A DNA stretch of 64,000 bases from Sarcomyxa edulis (Eukaryota; Basidiomycota; Agaricomycetes; Agaricales; Mycenaceae), in assembly GCA_009761415.1 (NCBI GenBank), contig QUOL01000017.1:186001-250000 (forward strand). Direction: 5' to 3'. The notes under the pieces are model-generated. The model saw only the letters and a program-made list of their open reading frames with translations. It made no database searches and had not been told where the DNA came from. The position numbers were made by a program, and so were the translations under genes. Positions 1 through 11,412 of the stretch are shown here, one piece after another (the first letter of the stretch is position 1; every line of letters starts with the position of its first letter).

Positions 1-54
1 GTGAGTCCATCTTGCGCACTAAGTGTTTTGCTAGTACTGGCTAACGCCCCACAG

Positions 55-824
55 ATTCTACAAATTCCCGCACTACATCGAAACAACAACATTTGGGATC
101 TCCTGCGACGCATTTGCCAACCTAAAGGAGACACTTACGCGACATAAACCAATGGTAGCAGAATATCTGGACAAACATTATGATCGGGTACGTTCACACC
201 CTATATCTCTGCACAAACTCAATAACACCCGTTCCACCCAATCTGCATCCAGTTCTTTAACTCATTCACCACTTTGATTCTCTCAAACAACTACGTAACC
301 AAACGCCAATCACTCAAACTTTTAGGAGAAATCCTGCTCGATCGTGCAAATTTCAACGTCATGACTCGATACATCGCCAACGAGGCAAATTTGAAGATGA
401 TGATGAACCTCTTGCGAGATAAAAGCAAGAATATACAGTTTGAAGCGTTCCATGTGTTCAAGGTGGGGCTCAACTTTCATTTACACTCGAAAAAGGTCTT
501 AAATTGAAACTGAATATTGGTCTTATTCCAGGTATTCGTAGCAAACCCGAAGAAACCACCGCAGATAGAGACCATATTACGAAGAAACAAGGATAAACTC
601 CTGGTGTTTCTGAAGAGTTTCCATAATGACAAAGAAGGTCCGTTCTCCTTATTAAGTATATAATTGTTCATTACTCACATCAGCTCCCTCCGTCTTCTAC
701 CAGATGAACAGTTCAGCGTACGTGACAAGTCTGGACAACCGTCAATTTATCAACTTAATAAACTCCTCCGCTCTTTAAACAGGACGAGAAACAATTCCTC
801 ATCGTACAGATACAAGGCCTCTGA
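55..824 (+). CDS. HYM1: Mo25/Hym1 scaffold protein, 3' part only
   Basis: This is the C-terminal part of the Mo25 (CAB39) family, an armadillo-like scaffold that activates STE20/GCK-type kinases in the morphogenesis (RAM) network. Five exons can be read: 55-187, 253-462, 532-637, 704-717 and 783-824 (TGA). The first 54 bases are the end of an intron, whose GTGAGT donor is exactly the first base of the window, so the N-terminus lies outside. Family hallmarks are visible: [35 protein letters not shown] and a C-terminal [15 protein letters not shown] segment. Exon 4 is only 14 nt. The gene looks intact within the window. The identification is very secure; the exon borders are inferred from consensus and conserved spacing. 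Confidence 0.93.
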
Positions 825-1757
825 ACTTTCTTCTTCCTCTCTCCTTGCATCCTTTCAGCCCGAGCGCAATCCTCCACGTAACGTTAACTCTTATTCAATC
901 CAAGCATCCACTCCCACTATCAGCAATACAACAGTCCTCTCTCTCGATACGATATACAATTGCATACCCTTATCTCCACTCTTCCACATTTTCTCTCTTT
1001 CCCTTTGTTTCTCTCTATCTTGTGAATACGTCGTCGTTTTCTGCTTGCTTGCTTTTTTCGTCCTTGTCCATTCGCGTCTTTCGCGCTTGCACCACGCTCC
1101 CTGCATACCACAAACCACCCTCGTTATCATATCGTCATCACCTCATACGTCTGTACCACCATCACCATTCATACATCAATTCCTGGATTCTTGTATGTCT
1201 TGCCTGAGTCGATTACGCACAACCTCCCCTCTCCTTTTTCTGGTGCTACTGTCGCCATTACTTCCACAATCGTTCACGCGCAGTTTGTCCTGCGACATTC
1301 TTGACATCGTTCTGACTGTCTCCTCGAAATCGCTCGGCCGATTGTTCGATGATGTCTAGCCATATTTGTCACTGCCCTCCAGGACTCAAGTTCCCTCCCT
1401 TTTTGACTGTGGTGCGTCGTCGTTTTCATGCTGCTTCTTCTTGTCGAATCTACTCAAAACGATCTTCATCGGTTTGGTTCAGATAATCGATGTCCATATC
1501 AACTATACGAACCAACTGGACTCCGCTTCATGATCGAACGGAGTCGATATCAAATTGTACTTAGCATCGTCTTTTTTCGTCATGGGTTGTTTGATACTTG
1601 GTGCATGCACTCTCTCTACATATGACGTGCTTCTTTCTAATTATATACCTTATTTGATTCTGTAGCGATGTAAATGCAGCTTTGTTGTCCATTTCCTTTC
1701 AGAGTTCATACGTAGAGAACCAAGACTTGCAGATCGCGAATTGATTGGTTTGAGTGA
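825..1757. other. Intergenic, pyrimidine-rich flank
   Basis: This is the 3' flank of the Mo25 gene. It is strongly CT-rich on the plus strand up to about 1350, which creates long open frames without recognisable protein similarity or splice logic. It is probably 3' UTR and spacer. I see no gene here. Confidence 0.5.
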
Positions 1758-2286
1758 CACCGGGGGCAAAGTGATCGGCACCTGGGGGGAATGCGCCTAC
1801 CGGCGCACCCAAGGCGCACCCACCTGTGCACCCAACCAAGCACCTCAGTGCCACGCGGCAACCGCGACTGACACTCGTGTTCAGTAGGACATCATGATTA
1901 GTAATCAGTGTCGATGCAAGTGCAAGTCTTTGTTTTGCACTTTGCCATCAGGACTGATAGGCTTGAATTTCGACTCGGATTGTGCTGCATCTTACTTGTG
2001 CTCGTACATGGTAACATTGGGCAGTTCTTAGATGTAGATATAAGTAAATTGAGACCCAAAATAAAGCTCAGAGCTCAGAGCAGTGAAAGGCGGAAAGGAA
2101 TCACTGTCAGATAGAATGTGGAAGGATAGGCCTTTGTTCTTCAGGTTGTCTTCAGGTTTCTTGTATGTGCCGGAATCTGATCCGACGTCGACACGTGTTC
2201 GCTGGGTGTTCAGTTGGGTGCGGCGTGCGCCTCGGGTGCGCCAGTAGGTGCATTCCACCCAGGTGCCTATTGATTTGCCCCCGGTG
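1758..2286. mobile_element. Non-autonomous inverted-repeat (MITE-like) element
   Basis: The two ends are reverse complements of each other. Both begin CACCGGGGGCAAA and continue with closely matching sequence (GGCACCTGGG, GGCGCACCC, GGCGCAC, CACCCAAC) for roughly 75-80 bp, then more loosely to about 120 bp. The trinucleotide TGA stands immediately outside both ends (1755-1757 and 2287-2289), consistent with a 3-bp target-site duplication. The interior (about 280 bp) has no transposase or convincing coding potential. CAC-type ends and a 3-bp duplication resemble the CACTA superfamily, but the CACCG end is not canonical and the assignment is an inference. Confidence 0.75.
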
Positions 2287-2490
2287 TGACCAAGCCGAAT
2301 CACGCGAGTGCTCCTTCGGTAGGTCGTATGCAGTACACTTTCCTTTCAATAGAGTGGGATCCATTCTGATTGGATTCGAGCCTAAACTCACGGAGATTGA
2401 TGAGGCCCATCTAGTCCTCTTAGCCCTGTTGTTCGACGAATCCTATAAAAACTTCTCGATGTCGGGAGACTTCTCATCAATTCTCTTACC

Positions 2491-2830
2491 ATGGTCTTCG
2501 ATCCACTCCTCCTTGTCGTAGGGCTAATTGTGACATTCATACTTCGGCGTCATATCAGAAAGGCAACGCGGAGTCGACTACCTCTACCTCCAGGCCCAAA
2601 GAGCCTTCATCTCGTCGAGAATTTATTTGTCCCCCGGTCGATGCAAGTGGCAGTCATGTCCAACTGGAAGCCGAAGTGAAACCTGGCACTCTATCGTCAG
2701 CTATGGGTCTCACAAATTGTCTCGGTCTGTGACTTCTGCTTCTGAGTTCAGGTACCCTGTGCCCCTTCAAGTGCGTTTTTAAACCTCGGTCGAGTGCCGC
2801 CAAGCATTTCATGTCCACGAGACTCGTGGC
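2491..2830 (+). pseudogene. Cytochrome P450 relic (first and last exons only)
   Basis: The segment opens with an ATG and a P450 N-terminus: hydrophobic anchor, basic stretch, then RSRLPLPPGPKS and a decayed VENLF in place of IVGNL. A TATA-like CTATAAAAAC lies at about 2441. After roughly 100 unrecognisable bases, a splice-acceptor-like TTCAG at about 2750 is followed by sequence closely matching the final exon of the two P450 genes downstream (YPVPFKC then KPRSSAA). One extra C in the CCCC run shifts the frame. Everything between, including the I-helix, ExxR and heme loop, is missing. It is most simply a P450 paralog that lost its middle, in the opposite orientation to its two intact relatives. 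It cannot make an active enzyme. Confidence 0.75.
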
Positions 2831-2974
2831 GGTTAGCATGGACGGAGGCTTGCGATTCGATGGAACTGGTTTACATACATCGTGCATTTTCGTACCCATG
2901 ATAATTATGTGCTGGATCGAATTCACAAGGTGCCTACCATTGCCTAGCTATAGAATGCCAAAGTGACGAGATTT

Positions 2975-5242
2975 CTACGCTAAGCCAAACTGCACATCAT
3001 GACACTCTACCAACACTCTACACAACCCTGATTGGTCCCATCTTTCACTGCCCACGCCCGCACCGACGATAAACAAATCATCGGGATCATACTTCCTCTT
3101 AATCTCACTCAGCCTACCATAATTCGGGCCAAAAAATGTCCACTGAAAATCAGGTTCGCGGACATCTGCTTCGTTAGAGTAGGCGCCACTTCTTGCTCCG
3201 CCAGCTAAGCGTTGAAGGAGAGGGACTTGGTGTGCTGTGAAATGGTCTTTGATGGCAAGAACAGAGGCGGGGGAAGTAGCATCGGGCCAGGTGTTATATA
3301 TGACGACCTTGTATCGATATAAAGACGATTAGATTACCAAACAAATACATCAGCCAGAAGGAAGGGGTGCCTACGTGCGACTTTCCCGTCCTCCATGCCG
3401 GATGAATGGCCGACGATATGTTGACATTGTCGGCAACCTTTCCTGATAACAATTGATACGGCGAGTCACTAAAAATAATGATGTAATAGGAACGTGCATA
3501 CATACCTCCAAGTAGGAGATGCCCTAGTATGCTTGGGTCTAGGATCAGGCTTCATTTCGGGCACGACCAATCAATTACGCACTTGGAGATCCCACCGTTC
3601 AATATATTAGTATAAGCTGATCCAACAGCTTCCGGGGATTCTCGGTACACACTTGCAGGAATAATACGAGACCCCAATACACCATTAAGACCAACGGCGT
3701 CGTCCTCCATGAATAGTAGATCGTTAATGCTAGCTTGCGCAGCTTGTTCTCCTTCGATGGATGCTCCTTGTCGTCGGGCGTCGTCCAAAAAGGGCTCCAT
3801 GAGTACAATAGCCTGAGCCGTCGATACATCACGAAAGTATGTCGTCGTTCGGAGGAGATAGCCAGAAGTATTTGTACCGGTGCTAGACACATAGAAATAC
3901 TGCCCTGCTCGGAAATCATCCCAATCGAATATATGTTTTGCATGCACAGTTGCGATGTCTCCCAGTGCTGCGGAGGAGTTCACAACAATTTCTGCAACGT
4001 GGACCGTCCCTAAGAAGGTAGAAAAGGTCTGAAAGCTGGCAGATATCACAACGCCCCAGCTGCCAGCACCTCCGCCTCGCATTGCCCAGAATACTGTGAG
4101 ATACTGTGAGTAAGCATCTTGAGACAATAATGGATCAATGCGACAAAGTCTGACAGTCTGAGTTTTCGATTTCGTTAGCTTTGACCAGACTTCCATCTGC
4201 GAGGACGACCTCGAACTCTGGGGTAGTTGAAAAAATGAGCCCACAGATAGACTAAGACACTTTGCAGGATCCACGTACCGATGACATTGTCTGCAGCCAA
4301 ACCAAGCATTGGGGATAACGCGGAGTGCCCAGCACCCTGGACGTATCCTCCTGCCGCAGCCACCGTAGCCGAGGATCCACCAACATATATTTTACCTTTG
4401 GCTTTGCTAGCAGTGTATAGCGTATTTAGAGTAACACCGCTCCCTACGGTCACAGCGCTACCTTTGTTAGTGCCATTGATATATAAATCGTCTATGAAGT
4501 TGATGTTCTGTAGTTGGTGCGTCCAAATAAGGAGAGAAGCTTTCGCGGTTGATCGCCCGAGATAATCATGGCCTGACGATTTGATAGACAGGCGAAGATT
4601 GTGAAAACGAGCGAATGTTATGCCAGCCTACGGTACTGCGATTTGAGCTGGAAGCAAAGGGTCCGAGGAAAAAATATCATGCCTGAACATCCGCAGCGGT
4701 CGATGCTTTGATAGCATATAGAGGTACGTTTCCCTGTCTGCATGTGGTTGAGTTTCGTAAACAGAGGGACGGTGGATGGGAGTCATAATCCTTAGAAATG
4801 AACCCCAAATTCAGGGCCGGTGTTCAGCTCGTCTGATACAAAAATGCTGCACCTGTTCCCAGTTCACCTATTGCGTGACCTTAAGGAACATCGAATTCGC
4901 AGAATGAGAAAGCTATATACCTGATTCATGGCACCAGGAATATTGAGAAGAAATACAGAGCTCTGTGTGCAATTCTGTTTCAATATACGAGGTAGACCAA
5001 AAACCAGAGTGTCAACTCACCGTCCACTGCGCATCGGTACACGATCCTCCAGGCAGACTTCTGCAATATTCCCCAGACGGCACGACCTTGATCAATCTAC
5101 CGGAGACGGTCAAATTAAGAGCCTCCCACTGGGCCTCGGACGGAAATCCAGGATCGCCTGGGATATTGCGGCAGTGCGGCTTCGCACACACTCTAGAATA
5201 CAAAAGGGCAAGAGAGACGAGCAGAGTATTCAGGTTTCGCAT
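2975..5242 (-). CDS. Secreted FAD-linked oxidoreductase (berberine bridge enzyme-like)
   Basis: This is a flavoprotein oxidase of the BBE/6-hydroxy-D-nicotine oxidase type, which oxidises alcohols, sugars or alkaloid-like substrates using covalently bound FAD. The start at 5242 gives a signal peptide (MRNLNTLLVSLALLYSRVCA) followed by CRNIPGDPGFPS, usual for the fungal secreted group. The FAD-binding domain shows SSGHDYLGRS, whose His is the usual FAD attachment site, then GGSSATVAAAGGYVQGAGHS and MRGGGAGSWGVV. The C-terminal BBE domain has SGAYSNEAD, FFGPNYGRLSEIKRKYDPD and a TAG stop at 2975-2977. Several short introns interrupt it (around 3300-3550, 4080-4290 and 4690-5010); not every border was resolved. 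It lies head-on between the P450 relic and a P450 gene, which suggests a shared oxidative pathway. The substrate is unknown. Confidence 0.88.
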
Positions 5243-5639
5243 TTGGGAACTAGAGAGCGGAAATTCTTCTTCGAAGATATGGGCCTGTTGTATGTCCAGA
5301 CAATGTCAGGATCAATCACAAGGTGTTTTTATCAATCTTCGGAGTGGAAAATTTGGGCGACCTATCCGCGACTGGCTCAGGCCGGACAATAACATCTTGT
5401 GCAGCAGAAAGGGGTAAGGACAGGTACTTTTAGAACATAAAGGGGTGCAGACCTGAGAGCGCTGTGTGATCGATGTCAGGGTGAGATCAATCAGTTCGAC
5501 GGGATGTAGCTCTAAATCCGACTTGCTGTGTCACTTGTGCGCGTGCCTTCAATACTGTATATGTACAAAAATCTTCATTGTTAGTTGATCGTCGAAACGA
5601 GCCCTCCGATTCTTCCCCGATTTCGTTCTGTCAACGTCT
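5243..5639. other. Intergenic, promoter side of the FAD oxidoreductase
   Basis: This spacer lies between the start of the FAD oxidoreductase and the stop of the next P450, both on the minus strand. It should contain the oxidoreductase promoter and the P450 3' UTR. I see no conserved protein in it. Confidence 0.4.
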
Positions 5640-7939
5640 TTAACTGCCCGACGTCGCATCCTGCAATTGAGTGTCATGTATGAGTTTCTCGGCAGCGCTC
5701 GAGCGCGGCTTTATTATGCACTTGAAAGGTACAGGATACCTAAGCAAAGCAAGAATGAGTGATAGAACAGGGACGAGAGGAAAGCAATACTGACGATACT
5801 ATCCCAGTCGTCACGTCGGCTTTCAGCTGTATAGGATTGCCGTAATCATCGACCGGAGGGGTGATGTTGAATACTGCAAGTGTCGAGACAACTACGCCGA
5901 ACAGAGAGTTGTCACTCATGTGTCGCCCGGGACATATCCTGATTTTGTACCGTCATCAGCGTCTTTTTCTGAGATCAGAGATGATATATGTTTCTGACCT
6001 TCTTCCAAACCCGAATGCCGCCGTCGAAGGATCTCTGACTGCAGGATTCAGCTTACCATCCTTCAGGAAGCGTTCTGGCTTGAATGAATGAGGCTCCGGG
6101 TACATCTCCGGGTCGTGAAGGATAGACCTAAAATTTGAATATTAGACTGAACTTTTGGCATTGACACATACATGTACGCACCAGCTATTGCCCATGACGA
6201 TGGCCCCGGCAGGAATAAAAAACCCATCGTATTCGTCATCAGCAGAGCATGCATGGGCGACTCCTGTTTGGGCTATCAATTAAGAGCATAGTCCAGTAAA
6301 TAACAAGATGCGACGGACCTAGTGGAACCACCTGTTGCCATCGTAGAAGTTCTTTCATTGTTGCAAGGATATACGGAAGTGATGCATAATCGCCAAAATC
6401 AGGCAACCGGTCATTCCCGACTACGGAGTCGATTTCTGCCTGTGCTTTGGCCTGTGCTTCGGGAAACATGGCCATGGCCAGGAAGAAATATTGAACGACT
6501 GAGAAAGTCTGCAGATATACAACCAATAAGCATGCCTTCGAGTGCAATTATATCGGTGACTGACCGTATCAGCCCCAGCTGATTATACTACACATTAGAC
6601 AGCTTGAAATGTCTCTAGGGACGTTGAGCTCACCTGCATACACCATTCCAGAACAATGACGAGCGAGAGCTTCTTCTTCCTCACGTAAATCTCCTTCTGG
6701 CAACGCCTCTATCAGACTTCCAGCCATAGATGACCCAGCGCCACCTCGTGCCTGTGATAGTCAAGTGATAGTGGGCGTCAGGATCGGGAAAAGACTCCAC
6801 GATATCTATAGACGAACCAGGGAGTCCTTTACGGCGTTGAAGGGGCCGTGTTCCACCTGATAATTGACATTCTTCCAATGAGCCGCCTTTCTCTTGAAAC
6901 CAGCACCCGGAAACCATGATGGAACATATTTCACTGTGGAGTATGTTAGCGAGAAGGGTGAGACAACGCCGAAATCAATGAGCTCTCACAAATTGGCAAG
7001 AAGTCAACTAGGAATGTCCCAGGAATTCCTGCTCGGAAGCCATGAGAATTTCGTAAGGCGTTGATACTCCGTCAGAGCTAAGAGGACAAACCTGCTTCAG
7101 CAATGCTTTCCAGCGACTCTTCGGCTATAGAAATATACGGGTCGTTCGAATCCGATACGTCGATATCGTAAGCTATCTTCATGACGATAGCGGCGAACGT
7201 ACTATGTTCATTCGATCAGTGCTCAAGCGCAGGTCAATGTTTGAGAATACTCACTGTCGGGAATGGTGCAAAAAGTTGTCCGGAGTGTCTAACAAGCGAC
7301 GGAGGAACGCACGAGATTCTTTGAGTTGTATAGGTCGATATTTCTGAGCAGCAGTATAATGGAAATATTGGTGGAAACAGCGACGATGCCGACGCCACCA
7401 AGATCCATACTGTTGACCTGCAGGTCTGCGTATGATGCGTCTATAGACTAAACGGACGTACCCGAGTCAGAGAAAAATTAAACTCCCACCCCATTCTAGT
7501 AAGGGATCGTGATGATGAGAATCAGCTTTGTCGGATGAAGTCAAAGGGGACTTACAGCTCGTTGAGCATCGGAAAACGAGTGCGATCTGAGTACAAAGAC
7601 GACCGTTTTTCGAACAGATCAAAACACCTTTTGGCGGATCCTAGAATGATAATCGGTTGTCCCAGGACTTCGACGTGGATGATATCGCCTGATGTGGAGA
7701 TAAGAGAATGTAGCATGCAGAAAAATTATCAGGGACATACCGTACTTCTTGAACCATTCGTCGTACACCTCCCATGGTTTATCCGCAGGGATGTCATATA
7801 AATTTCCGACGATAGGGAGACCTTTCGGCCCAGGAGGCAACGGGAGACGACTCTGCGTTCTCTTGCTGTAGCGGTGACAGTATATGAGGACCAAGAGTAT
7901 CCCCAGGGCTACGAGGAAAGGCTTCAAGATTGAAGTCAT
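5640..7939 (-). CDS. Cytochrome P450 monooxygenase, copy 1
   Basis: This is a microsomal heme-thiolate monooxygenase of the large basidiomycete group related to CYP64-type enzymes. The start at 7939 gives one hydrophobic anchor, then RLPLPPGPKGLPIVGNLYD. Downstream are the I-helix AGADT, AEIDSVVGNDRLPDFGDY, the ExxR-type helix KELLRW, DDEYDGFFIPAGA, the PERF segment FKPERFLKDG, and a heme loop whose residues GRRICPGRH flank an intron at about 5940-5990. It ends KLIHDTQLQDATSGS, TAA at 5640-5642. About a dozen short introns are present and the exons I joined keep one frame, so it looks functional. A TATA-like TATATCTTATAAG lies about 50 bp upstream of the start. It has a tandem paralog at 11413-13700. 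Confidence 0.9.
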
Positions 7940-9738
7940 CTCAAGGCAATCGTTTTGCGGGGTAGTGAATGATTTTGAAAGATTTATATCTTATAAGCCT
8001 GATGAATATCAGCGTCCTGCGAGTGGCAGATCTGACGAAACTCGGGCAGTCGCATGATCTGATTATTTGCCCCACCTTCCCCCTTCAGACGGCCAGGTGT
8101 GTGAGTGTGTGAGTGCGCACATATGATCGGGAAGGTTGTCTGCCTTCCACTCTGCAAGTTCCAGGATATACATATGATATCATGATCCTCGTACAGTCAC
8201 GGCCCGGGTATCCTTTGATCCCTTAGGCTACGTGCTAGTTTCATGATTGATAACGAATCATAAGTCTACGATTTCAGTAACAGAATCGCTGATGTTCGGA
8301 TGCATAAGCACTTACCTAGGTTTTCTCAGACACATATAGAGCCGCACGCATCGACGTCCGTGTATATCCCGAGTACCTCCTTCTATACAGGCTTCGAGTC
8401 CACGCGTTTGCAGCAATGGACAGAAGAGAATTGCGACTTCCTCCGTGCTTGAGGCTGAAGTCGAATTTTGTGGCTTTGCCTAGGTCATTAGTTGTAAGGT
8501 ATGACATTCCACGGAAGCATCTGGATTTGGGTGATGAACGGAGTAGACGGAGCAGACTAGGAGCCATGGAGCCAACATCATGGTCTGAACGACACAGAGA
8601 AGGAAATTGACTTACTATCGAAGTTTCTGGAAAGCTGCACTTGACTATACACTCTGCCAATGAGACATAGAAGTCATCGGATGTAGAAACTTGGATCCAT
8701 CGACAGGCGAATACGTACCTCTCTCCACCACAATTCCACGCAACGACGTTCGTGTATCCCCGCGACGCAGTGAAGGCACTTTTCATTGTGCACACACGGA
8801 CCGAGTATTTTGATTGCGCCGGGAGTCAGGACTCCGTGGCGGTTCTAGTGGGTTAGTATGACAAAACACTTCCAAGGCCGTGTGAGAACCTTGGTGAGAC
8901 CTGGAGTTGTTTTGTAAGGGCCCGCGCGCTCGTGAGATCCAACGCACCGACATTCGTGTGATTGACTCGATCAAGATTGAGACCTCTAAAAGGGTGAAGC
9001 GGAAGAAACGAAGCAAGTATACATTGCACCACGCACCAATGCAAATTTTGGGACTTGGACAGCCGTTCTCAACTTGAGTAGATGGATAAGAAGTTTTGAG
9101 ATGACCATGGTCCCGGAGATGTTGTGAGAAATACAGCATGAGGTACCCATCTAGCGGAGCCATACTGCAGTCCAATATGATACATCAAGAAACTGCCCTT
9201 TCGACCCATCGTTAAATACGCCAGTCGCACCCTGAGCAAGAAGCTCAGCGGAAACATTGGTAAAACCATCGAGACGCGACATTGTAGGAAAACGGGTACA
9301 CAAGCCCTCGTACAGGCCGCTGTTGATTGTCTTAGTAGGATAGATGGCCCAAGTCTAAAATTCTAGAGGATATTCGAGGCTGAAAACTCGAAACGTCGGA
9401 TGAAAGGAAAAGCAAGAGGTCCTGTTTTGAACGACGTCCGTAAGTCTGGCCGCTGGCCCGGAGCCTGTAGGGCAATAAGAGCAAATACGCTCCGACGGCC
9501 GGCCGCTCGCTCGAATATTTTGTCGTCCTTCTCCCTGCCCTGCGTATCAATCGTCGCCTCGAATTGATCGTATATCCTTTCCTCCTCGATATCGATAATT
9601 GGCGCAATACCTCTTGCAATTGTTTTCGGTGTCAAAAATCGGCTTCAAAACATCGAGGTCGAAAGTCAAATCGTTCTCGATTGGCCTGAATTCGCCTGCG
9701 GACGTTACGGTCATCACCATCCCCACGCTGCTTCGGAG
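7940..9738. other. Duplicated spacer upstream of P450 copy 1
   Basis: This region is shared with 13701-14890. It contains no intact gene I can recognise. On the minus strand a short open stretch starts at about 9282 (MSRLDGFTNVSAELLAQG) and reaches a stop after about 45 codons. The corresponding place in the second copy (about 14455) is frameshifted, so this may be the remnant of an older gene. A second minus-strand stretch at 9363-9635 is also degraded in the other copy. Near-repeats of the type CGACGTCCGTGTAT occur at about 8350 and 8740. Confidence 0.45.
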
Positions 9739-11030
9739 ATGGACCTCACCAAATCTCGGAATCTCCGACCCTCCCCTCTCAGACGCAGACGAGCCAGAAG
9801 TCTCCCAAATTTTCCGCTAAAAGCGCCCAAATTCCCTCCGGAAATCACGGATCTCATTCTCCATAATGTCGACGATCAAAACACCCTCTTTGCGTGCGTT
9901 GAGGTGTCCAGGTCTATGGTCTCAGTCTCTCGACACTATACGTTCCGGCACGTCACCGTTGGGCACTCCAATATTGCAGCCCTCGTCGCTCTATTGAACT
10001 CTCCTTTCTCTACTATCAATCACCATATACGGTTTGTTGAGTTGTATGGAAAACAAGTTCATCGATTCGAATTATCCCGCGTGAAGCGTATCCTGACGTT
10101 ACCACGCGTCACGATGCTATGTCTTTACCTACTAGCATGGAAGGATGTCCCAAAAGAGACTCGCTCTTTTCTTGAAAACAGTCTTCCGAGACTGACTGTG
10201 CTTAGACTCTCCCGAAATTCCTTCTCGAGCTATTCTCAATTCGTCAACCTTTTGAGCCAATCTCTCGCGTTGCGAGTCCTTGAGCTGGACGACATATACG
10301 AGGGTTCTGGGAATCGCCCTATTGATCCTCTGAAGGTGCACCTGCAAGTGCAGAAGTTGCACATCCGTATCAATAACGAAGCCGCGTCGTCTGACTCGGA
10401 AGAGGAGCGTATATGGAATTGGTTTATGACTTTACCAAACGTCTGGCCCGTAGACTCGCTCAAAGTTGGCCCCTGGGGAGACGGACACCAGTTAATCGAT
10501 AAATCATGGCAGTTCATTCAGACTCTGAAATCCACTCTCAAGGACTTGTTCGTGTCGCTTGAACTGAACACTCAGAGTGCGTGATATCCTTCGTATCTTG
10601 CTATTCAAGCACCAATGATGATGTATATCTCACAGTGCGCTGGGTCCAAACGTTCTACTTAAAGGACTTTCTCCATCTGCGGTCTATCAAAGTCACTCTC
10701 ACGATTATCTATCCCGTCGATTTTGACAGTTATCTTATTCCCCTTCTTTCGATGCTTCCGAACTCCATGCGTCATATAACAATCCAAATTGTGATCTACA
10801 ACTCCCACGACACCAGAAATGTCGATTGGCCCGCTTTCATCGCTCTATTTAAGACTGCCCAGTTGCCAAAGCTGAATTGTGTCCAGTTATGGGTAGATAA
10901 TCGTCAATGGGGTGCTACTGCAGAGAGACAAGCGGCTCTCATCAAGGGAATACTAAAGGGACACAATGCCCCGGCTATGTTTGTTGTTCGCCCTATAGAT
11001 AGCGATGCGTGGGCCTCTGGTCTACTGTGA
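9739..11030 (+). CDS. F-box-like protein with C-terminal repeat region
   Basis: There are two exons, 9739-10576 and 10636-11030 (GTGCGT...CACAG intron), encoding about 410 residues. After a basic N-terminus, the stretch PPEITDLILHNVDDQNTLFACVEVSRSMV matches a mushroom F-box: an L/P-rich helix, then a cysteine followed by a short helix ending at the post-F-box HYTFRHVTV strand. The remainder has irregular leucine-spaced segments (LTVLRLSRNSFSSY, LRVLELDDIY), as in LRR-type substrate-recognition regions. F-box proteins link substrates to SCF ubiquitin ligases through Skp1; the target is not predictable. It sits between the two P450 duplication units and is transcribed against them. The F-box itself is divergent. 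Confidence 0.7.
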
Positions 11031-11412
11031 ACATCTGAATCGGTAAGTCTCTCTTTTGTGTCTTGCAGTATTGTGAATCTGACAGTGCTTATCCTCGTCG
11101 TAGCTTCTCAGGCACACGCATGCTCGGGAACTAGTACTCTTCATTGGCTTCGGATATGCTGCATCACGTTTAACGAAGGTCTCAACTGGTCAGAATCGTA
11201 GATGCTATGCTTGAGGAGAACAAACACACTGCTTTGACGTGCCATCGGGCAGTGGAGACTTAGTATGTTCGTAACAACTTCAATCGATGAGTACAAAATA
11301 TCCGTGTGTACACACTGTCGCGGTGAACTTTCCTTTACTGGCAACATATATCCGACCCAGCATAAGGACGGCATTCTAACCACAAACCTTATCTGGTAAT
11401 TTGGCCGAGTCT
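11031..11412. other. Short intergenic, convergent 3' ends
   Basis: This stretch lies between the stops of the F-box gene (plus) and P450 copy 2 (minus). I see no gene or repeat here; it is presumably the two 3' UTRs. Confidence 0.4.

Noticed and set aside
664..1359. A 231-codon open frame downstream of Mo25
   Set aside because: It overlaps the last Mo25 exons and introns in another frame and is open because of CT-rich composition. No domain or splice support.
4928..5417. Two overlapping plus-strand frames of about 150 codons
   Set aside because: They lie opposite the signal-peptide exon and first introns of the FAD oxidoreductase, whose minus-strand frame is clearly conserved.
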